A stretch of DNA of 11,099 bases from JASFQI01 sp050115555 (GTDB lineage Bacteria > Desulfobacterota > DSM-4660 > Desulfatiglandales > HGW-15), in assembly GCA_050115555.1 (NCBI GenBank), contig JASFQI010000148.1:1-11099 (forward strand), read 5' to 3'. A model generated the notes under the pieces. That model had not been told where the DNA came from and did not search any database. It saw only the letters and a list, made by a program, of their open reading frames with translations. Positions 7,062 through 11,099 of this stretch are shown here, piece by piece. Position numbers and translations under genes: made by a program. The stretch's first letter is position 1. Each line of letters starts with the position of its first letter.

Positions 7062-7343
7062 GGGGTACCTCGGTTTTGCGGACCCCGATGGGGAACCTAG
7101 TTCCGTGGGGCGCGGGGCTTGGGGATCTCTCGTGGAGAAGCGATCCCGGAGACCGGACATCGACGCGATGCGCAGGGTCTCAGTCGTTGGATCCTGTCTA
7201 ACGCGGGGAGAGTCGAAGCCTCCGTGGTGCAACTCCCCGAAAGGGGGACAGGGGTATACGAATGCCCCCGGTTTCCGCTCAGGGCGGCCCCATGGGAGCG
7301 CATCCGAACCCTGGATCGCGCCGGAAGGAGAGCATTCCCAGGG
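7062..7343 (+). ncRNA. Candidate structured non-coding RNA (hairpin-dense region, strand uncertain)
   Basis: A run of adjacent, mostly perfect inverted repeats with short loops. They are: GGGGT/ACCCC (7062-7066, 7082-7086); GGAAC/GTTCC (7092-7104); GGGATC+TCTC with GAGA+GATCCC (7122-7147); GAGACC+CATCG with CGATG+GGTCTC (7149-7181); GGGGAG/CTCCCC (7205-7210, 7233-7238), which competes with a GAAA-capped TCCCC/GGGGA; GGGG/CCCC (7251-7268); CGCTC+GGG with CCC+GAGCG (7276-7300); and CCCTGG/CCAGGG (7309-7343). No protein frame through it is credible. I could not match it to RNase P, tmRNA, SRP RNA, 6S RNA or a complete group II intron. GC richness raises the chance of random stems, but the nested two-part helices at 7122-7181 are unlikely by chance. 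The boundaries are those of the outermost stems. Confidence 0.4.
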
Positions 7344-7438
7344 CCCTCGCCGCGGCCAAAAGCATGCGTAGGTGGAGGTGTGGGTGGAAGGGTTTGAAAA
7401 GGCTTGCGCTCTTCGCATGGGACCAGGAATTTCAGGAC

Positions 7439-7466
7439 TTGACACCCCCTGGGCGGTGTTTACATT
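7439..7466 (+). promoter_or_regulatory. Strong sigma70-type promoter for the methyltransferase leader
   Basis: A perfect -35 TTGACA (7439-7444), a 16-base spacer and a -10 TACATT (7461-7466, four of six matches). Transcription would start near 7473. This gives a leader of about 190 bases up to the terminator and about 205 bases to ATG 7677. Confidence 0.6.
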
Positions 7467-7472
7467 AAAAAC

Positions 7473-7661
7473 CATGGCGCCGGGTTTCCTCCATTCAGTA
7501 GGCAGAGGATAGGGAGCCCATTTAGCCATCAAGGCGCTGCGATCGGAAACGTTCCTTTGGACCAGCCGATGTGACGCTAAGAGGTGAGTTCGAAACGACG
7601 CGAACCTGCCCAGAAATGGGGACACGAGCCGGGTTGCTGCATTATGCACCCGGCTTTTTTT
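7473..7661 (+). ncRNA. Structured 5' leader or small RNA ending in an intrinsic terminator (riboswitch/attenuator candidate)
   Basis: Between the promoter at 7439 and the terminator lies a transcript of about 190 nt with several possible helices. Early GTTTCC (7484-7489) can pair with GGAAAC (7545-7550). ATCGG (7542-7546) can instead pair with CCGAT (7566-7570), so the two are mutually exclusive. GTTCG/CGAAC forms a hairpin (7588-7605), and CCCA-GAAA-TGGG forms a GNRA-capped hairpin (7609-7620). GCCGGGT at 7479-7485 repeats the 5' arm of the terminator and could capture its 3' arm, giving an antitermination option. The ribosome site of the methyltransferase gene comes directly after the terminator. 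It matches no riboswitch class I know. It could also be an independent small RNA of about 6S-RNA size. The sequence shows the elements; regulation is inference. Confidence 0.5.
7627..7661 (+). terminator. Rho-independent terminator before the methyltransferase start
   Basis: A perfect 8-bp stem AGCCGGGT (7627-7634) / ACCCGGCT (7648-7655) encloses a 13-base loop that contains a TGCA/TGCA mini-stem. It runs straight into seven T (7655-7661). The ribosome site GGAGGG begins only a few bases later (7665), so read-through decides expression of the next gene unless there is another promoter. Confidence 0.85.
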
Positions 7662-7676
7662 CATGGAGGGAAACGA

Positions 7677-8735
7677 ATGGAAGCCAAAAGAAACGATACG
7701 ACGAGCCTGGTGGATCCGAACAGCCCGATTTTCGCACCGAACGCATTTTCGAGAAATGATGAGACGGACGATACGCGGTTCTATGAACGGGACCGATTTG
7801 TTCAGCACCTCGACCGAACCGCCCTGGACACAGTGGAACACATTATCGGAAACCTCATTGTGGAGAAGAATCCAGCCATTCTGGATCTGATGGCGGGGTG
7901 GGATTCCCACATCCCGAGTACCGTGCAGCCGAGCCGCGTGGTTGGGCTGGGCCTGAACCGAAATGAGATGGATGCCAACCCTGCCTTGAGCGAGGCCGTG
8001 ATACACGATGTGAACCGGGACCCTTCGTTGCCATTCCCGGACGATTCGTTCGACGCGGTGATCAACACCGTGTCCGTGGACTACATGACCCAGCCCATTG
8101 CCCTATTTCAGGAGGTGCACCGGATTTTGAAGCCGGGGGGGCTTTTCCTGGTGGTGTTCTCTAACCGGATGTTCCCGCCAAAGGCGGTCAAGGTGTGGAA
8201 GGATGCAGCGGAATCGGAGCGGCTCATCCTCGTGAACGAGTTCTTTCAGGCCGCTGGAGGTTTTGAGGCCCCGCAGGAGTTCGTATCCATGGGAAAACCT
8301 CGGCCCCGGGACGACAAGTATGCCTTTATGGGGATCCCGAGCGACCCGATCTACGCGGTGTATGCCGAGAAGCAGGGCGGAAATCCGGATCGGCCTTCCC
8401 GAAAGGTTGCGCCGATTTTTTATGACGAACCGAAGAAAGAGGACGTGGCACGCAGGCGGAAGCAGATCAAAGACACTCTGGCGTGCCCTCACTGCGGAGA
8501 GAAGCTCAGCAAATGGATGGTCCCGGAAAACCCTTTTTGTCAGACCTGGGACAACGACTTCATGTACATTTGCTTCAATGACGCTTGTCCGTACTTCGTG
8601 CGGGGCTGGGATCAGATGGAGGAGGAAGGTAATCGAGGCATGTCCTATCGCCTGATGTACGATCCGGTAAAGGATCACTGCATGCCTGTGCCGGTTCCTT
8701 CCAACAAAGCGCTCAGGGAGGGGATTGCAGAGTAG
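7677..8735 (+). CDS. SAM-dependent methyltransferase-like protein with C-terminal zinc ribbon
   Basis: A 352-residue cytoplasmic protein. Residues about 65-200 form a class I methyltransferase-like fold: AILDLMAGWDSHIP at the motif I position (67-80), IHDVNRDPSLPFPDDSFDAV (109-128) and LKPGG (151-155) with the preceding HRI helix. Motif I lacks the normal GxGxG loop. I recall a conserved methyltransferase-like family with a comparable DLM-x-x-W-x-SH-x-P motif, so this is probably a family trait and not damage. Residues about 268-350 hold a zinc-ribbon pattern, C270-x2-C273 and C299-x4-C304 with an extra C288, then a W-Q/Y-R segment and PVPVPSNKALREGI, which resembles Ogr/Delta-like zinc-finger proteins. 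ATG 7677 is chosen because GGAGGG lies just upstream; the frame open from 7584 would run through the terminator hairpin. The substrate is unknown. The gene converges with the amidase gene, leaving six bases. Confidence 0.78.
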   Translation: MEAKRNDTTSLVDPNSPIFAPNAFSRNDETDDTRFYERDRFVQHLDRTALDTVEHIIGNLIVEKNPAILDLMAGWDSHIPSTVQPSRVVGLGLNRNEMDANPALSEAVIHDVNRDPSLPFPDDSFDAVINTVSVDYMTQPIALFQEVHRILKPGGLFLVVFSNRMFPPKAVKVWKDAAESERLILVNEFFQAAGGFEAPQEFVSMGKPRPRDDKYAFMGIPSDPIYAVYAEKQGGNPDRPSRKVAPIFYDEPKKEDVARRRKQIKDTLACPHCGEKLSKWMVPENPFCQTWDNDFMYICFNDACPYFVRGWDQMEEEGNRGMSYRLMYDPVKDHCMPVPVPSNKALREGIAE

Positions 8736-8741
8736 ACCGCC

Positions 8742-9698
8742 TCATCGTTCAGGGTCGTCAGGCGGCAGGGGAGTCGTGGGCGCTCGGTAAAGAATACGAC
8801 CGAGCTCGCGGTGGGTGAAGTAGGGATCGTCGTTTCGAAGGTAGGGGAGCAGGATTTTCTTCCGTCGAAGGATGTCCCTGGAAAGGGTTGCGGAGATCAT
8901 GTCAGGCTGGTACAAGGCCGCCTTGACGATGGGCTGGCCGAAGGGGTTGATGATCTCGCTTCCTCCCCAGAAACGGTAGACCTGGCCGTGGCAGTGGGGT
9001 GACGAAACGTCTCCTCCGGAGATTTCTGTACCCCCATCGTGATCTCCCTCCTGTCGCCTTTCCATGAGGCTTTCCTCGCCCACACGGTTGGCACAAAGGT
9101 TGTAAATTCCGAAGATGCGGGAGTAGAACTTGTTGATGATTCCCCAGCTTTCGATGTTCGAGAACTCCGTGCCCATGGATCCCTGGGACGAGTTGAAGAT
9201 CGTGACGAACATGTCCGCTTTCTGGCACACCGCAAGGTAGGGAAGGGAAGGATGCCAGAGGTCATTACAGATCAACACCGCCACGGAGTACTCTTGAAGC
9301 TTGAGCACGGGAACCTGCTTGCCGGAGGAGAAGAATTTACGCTCCTCGAACACACCGTAGTTGGGCAGGTTTAACTTGCGGTAGGCGAACTGGACAACCC
9401 CGTCCACAGCTACGAGTGCTGAGTTGTAGAAGTTCATGGAAGGAGATTCTTCGATAAAGCCCACCACGGCCGCGGTCCCCCTTGTGGCTTCAGCCAGGGT
9501 ACGGATCTCCCTGGAGTCCAGACGAAGAGCGACCTCGTGGTACCGCTGTCCCACGAAGTATCCGGTGAGGGCGAGTTCGGGGAACACGATCAAGTGAGCG
9601 TCGACGTCCCTGCCTGCCCGGATTTTCTCGATCACGTCCTCAAGGTTGGCTTTCAGGTTCAGCAGCTTCGGCGCGGTTTGATACACCATGACCTTCAT
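8742..9698 (-). CDS. Nitrilase-superfamily carbon-nitrogen hydrolase (NAD-synthetase-glutaminase-like amidase)
   Basis: A 318-residue cytoplasmic amidase. The Glu-Lys-Cys catalytic triad of the superfamily is intact: E41 in VFPELALTGY, K108 in YRKLNLPNYGVFEER, and C144 in LICNDLWHP. The wording around the Lys (LPNYGVF-(E/D)-E-(K/R)-x-(F/Y)-F) and PELALTGY closely resembles the glutaminase domain of glutamine-dependent NAD synthetase, so glutamine is a reasonable substrate guess, with ammonia passed to a partner. A stretch of about 28 residues (209-236), rich in Gly, Asp, Glu and His, is inserted between NRVGEE and the FWGGSEIINPFG strand, which are usually nearly contiguous. No synthetase domain is attached. 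ATG 9698 overlaps the stop of the upstream SIS gene (ATGA) and has GGAGG five bases before it, indicating translational coupling. The true substrate is unproven. Confidence 0.87.
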   Translation of the reverse strand: MKVMVYQTAPKLLNLKANLEDVIEKIRAGRDVDAHLIVFPELALTGYFVGQRYHEVALRLDSREIRTLAEATRGTAAVVGFIEESPSMNFYNSALVAVDGVVQFAYRKLNLPNYGVFEERKFFSSGKQVPVLKLQEYSVAVLICNDLWHPSLPYLAVCQKADMFVTIFNSSQGSMGTEFSNIESWGIINKFYSRIFGIYNLCANRVGEESLMERRQEGDHDGGTEISGGDVSSPHCHGQVYRFWGGSEIINPFGQPIVKAALYQPDMISATLSRDILRRKKILLPYLRNDDPYFTHRELGRILYRAPTTPLPPDDPER

Positions 9699-11083
9699 GA
9701 CAGCCTCCGGTTTTCCATCTCTGCGGCCATAGCCACGGAAAGCAGGTTCAGAACCAGGGGGAGGGCGAGATCCGTCATGGGGGCGGCCTCTTCCTCGGTC
9801 GGGATCGACGGCAGTCGAAGCACGTGGCTGATGGGATATCGGTAGAGATTTCTACGCTCGGGCCTCGCCTCGAGCGCTTCCTGGCTCAGGAGCAGTATGC
9901 GGGCATGGCGACACCCGAAGGTGGCCATTTCATCCAGGATCGGTCCCAGGTATCTGTCGCTCGTGGCGTCAAGGATGATCAGGTTGTCGCTTTCCGTGTC
10001 GTAATCGGGGCGGAGGATCGGGAGGTACCAGCTCCCCTCAGCGTAAAAGGGGCTCTTCGGGATCAGAGGTACGTCCCTGGGTGGACGGGCGAGAAAGGCG
10101 TCCGCGGTTTCGCCTTCAAGAAAGCGGGATTCCCAGGACGATACCTGTTTCTCGCCGTAAGAGCTCACCATCCGTTTTCGAGCTTCAAGGCGGACGAACT
10201 TCTGGCCCACACGGGAGTCAACGGTCACAAGGGGGCCGTGGACGCTTTCCCCGAACAGGTAGGACCCCATGGCAAGGGAAGGGCAGCCGTCGAAACGATG
10301 AACCCAGGAGGGGCCTGTCCCGCCGGGAGGTCCGATAAAAAACGCTGTGGCATAGGTTCGATTGTCCTGTGCGGCTTCGCTCACGGATTCTCGAAGGGCC
10401 CGGGTGTTGAGAACGGTGTGGATGGCGCTACCGCACTGCCGGATGTGCCGCTCCAGAATGTCGGCCCGATCAGAGTTTTTACGTCGCCACACCGAAGAGA
10501 AGAGGAGCATGAGGCTGGCGTACAGGGCCTCCTCCATGCACTCATTGAAATCCGGCCGCAAGAGGGTGTGACCCAGGGAGGAATCCAGGAGGACGGCCAG
10601 GGATTCGGGCAGCTCCGGACCGCAGTAGAAGCACGGGGATGGTGCTTCTTCGAGAAGCCGGCCGAGCTTCTGGGAGACAGACGCGCGTGTGCCCAGAAAG
10701 AAGGTGACCACATCCTGGGGGAATCGGACCTCCAGGTCCTCCGGGGTGGCGATACGCAGGGCGCACCCGAGCCATCGGCTCCACAGGACGGCAAGGGTGC
10801 GGGCCGTGCTGTGAGCGGCTCGATCCAGGGGCGCGAGAAGCATCTCCCCCTCGTCCGGCACCTGCTCGAAAAGGGCTTCTGCCATTCGATTCGGCCTGAC
10901 CTTGTAAGAGCGAAGCAGGGACTCCGGCCCGCCGTCCTCGAGGAGGGCCTGCGCCAGTCGCCGCATGCTTCGGTAGTAGCCCCTTTCTCTATCCGAACGG
11001 GCGGCCTGTTCCCATGTACTCTCTTCCGAAAGAGGCGGAAGTCCACGAATCCCGGCTGGTGTGGAAGCGCCCGAGGCCTCCAT
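9695..11083 (-). CDS. Double SIS-domain protein, GlmS isomerase-like (5' end possibly outside window)
   Basis: A protein of at least 462 residues resembling the isomerase half of glucosamine-6-phosphate synthase, which binds a sugar phosphate in two SIS domains. First half: AHSTARTLAVLWSRWLG (90-106) fits the first SIS helix and DVVTFFLGTRASVSQKL (124-140) the phosphate loop, but the usual S-x-SGE-(S/T) is degenerate. Second half: ATAFFIGPPGG (245-255), then GESVHGPLVTVD (278-289), the counterpart of GELKHGPLALID in GlmS. Next come NLIILD (367-372) and a C-terminal PMTDLALPLVLNLLSVAMAAEM (435-456) matching the closing helix. An extra segment of about 75 residues lies between HGP and NLIILD. 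The GlmS-type N-terminal glutaminase is absent; the downstream overlapping amidase gene could supply it. ATG 11083 lacks a ribosome site and the frame is open to the edge, so the start is uncertain. This identification rests on motif layout, not a search. Confidence 0.65.
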   Translation of the reverse strand: MEASGASTPAGIRGLPPLSEESTWEQAARSDRERGYYRSMRRLAQALLEDGGPESLLRSYKVRPNRMAEALFEQVPDEGEMLLAPLDRAAHSTARTLAVLWSRWLGCALRIATPEDLEVRFPQDVVTFFLGTRASVSQKLGRLLEEAPSPCFYCGPELPESLAVLLDSSLGHTLLRPDFNECMEEALYASLMLLFSSVWRRKNSDRADILERHIRQCGSAIHTVLNTRALRESVSEAAQDNRTYATAFFIGPPGGTGPSWVHRFDGCPSLAMGSYLFGESVHGPLVTVDSRVGQKFVRLEARKRMVSSYGEKQVSSWESRFLEGETADAFLARPPRDVPLIPKSPFYAEGSWYLPILRPDYDTESDNLIILDATSDRYLGPILDEMATFGCRHARILLLSQEALEARPERRNLYRYPISHVLRLPSIPTEEEAAPMTDLALPLVLNLLSVAMAAEMENRRLS

Positions 11084-11099
11084 GGCAAGGATCTCGGCG

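Noticed and set aside
7316..7340. GCCGGAAGG followed by GAGAGCA, which resembles the GGAA tetraloop region of SRP RNA
   Set aside because: The highly conserved SRP sequence 3' of the tetraloop (GGAAGCAGCC) is not matched and the flanking helices do not fit.
7050..7440. Group II intron
   Set aside because: Only a loose GTGCA start and a structured G-rich look; no domain V, no GUGYG and no reverse transcriptase frame.
7588..7605. Possible tRNA T-arm (GTTCG hairpin CGAAC)
   Set aside because: The loop is eight bases and lacks the TTC-x-A-x-x pattern; no acceptor, D or anticodon arms surround it on either strand.
7584..7676. Upstream extension of the methyltransferase frame to ATG 7584
   Set aside because: The extension would be encoded by the terminator hairpin and leader helices and has no homology; ATG 7677 has a clear GGAGGG site.
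7035..8006. Long minus-strand open frame (323 codons) across the intergenic region and into the methyltransferase gene
   Set aside because: It runs antisense to the better-supported methyltransferase frame and through the terminator hairpin. It has no ribosome site, no family resemblance and a composition typical of an antisense shadow.

Overview
The window (about 11.1 kb, GC-rich) looks like a chromosomal segment of a Gram-negative bacterium. Signal-peptide periplasmic binding proteins, a membrane hybrid histidine kinase and a YbjT-type oxidoreductase point that way. A block of degenerate NTCGNN hexamers and the gene family mix make me favour a Desulfobacterota (delta-proteobacterial) host, but that is inference from family resemblance. 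No transposase, integrase, CRISPR array, tRNA or rRNA was recognised.

Layout. (1) 2-3806, plus strand: a tightly packed run of two tandem paralogous branched-chain-amino-acid-type binding proteins (the first cut by the window edge) and a membrane-bound hybrid histidine kinase with a C-terminal receiver. This reads as a ligand-sensing unit rather than a transporter, because no permease or ATPase gene is present here. (2) 3807-4135: non-coding, with two inverted blocks of hexamer repeats. (3) 4136-4693, plus: an archaeal-type NMN adenylyltransferase-like protein. (4) 4702-6682, minus: a two-gene operon of a YbjT-like SDR/DUF2867 protein and a small pyridoxamine-phosphate-oxidase-like flavoprotein, with a promoter at 6748-6776. 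(5) 6777-7661: almost 0.9 kb without a convincing protein gene. It holds a hairpin-dense stretch (about 7062-7343), a good sigma70-type promoter (7439-7466), and a roughly 190-nt structured leader ending in a strong intrinsic terminator (7627-7661). (6) 7677-8735, plus: a methyltransferase-like protein with an atypical SAM motif fused to a C-terminal zinc ribbon, directly behind that terminator. (7) 8742-11083, minus: two genes overlapping by 4 bp, a GlmS-like double-SIS protein followed by a nitrilase-superfamily amidase with NAD-synthetase-glutaminase-like motifs.

The most promising candidates for something undescribed are the translationally coupled SIS and nitrilase-type amidase pair, which could be a two-subunit amidotransferase built like GlmS but with an unrelated glutaminase, and the terminator-controlled structured leader in front of the methyltransferase/zinc-ribbon gene. 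Both are inferences from motifs and context.
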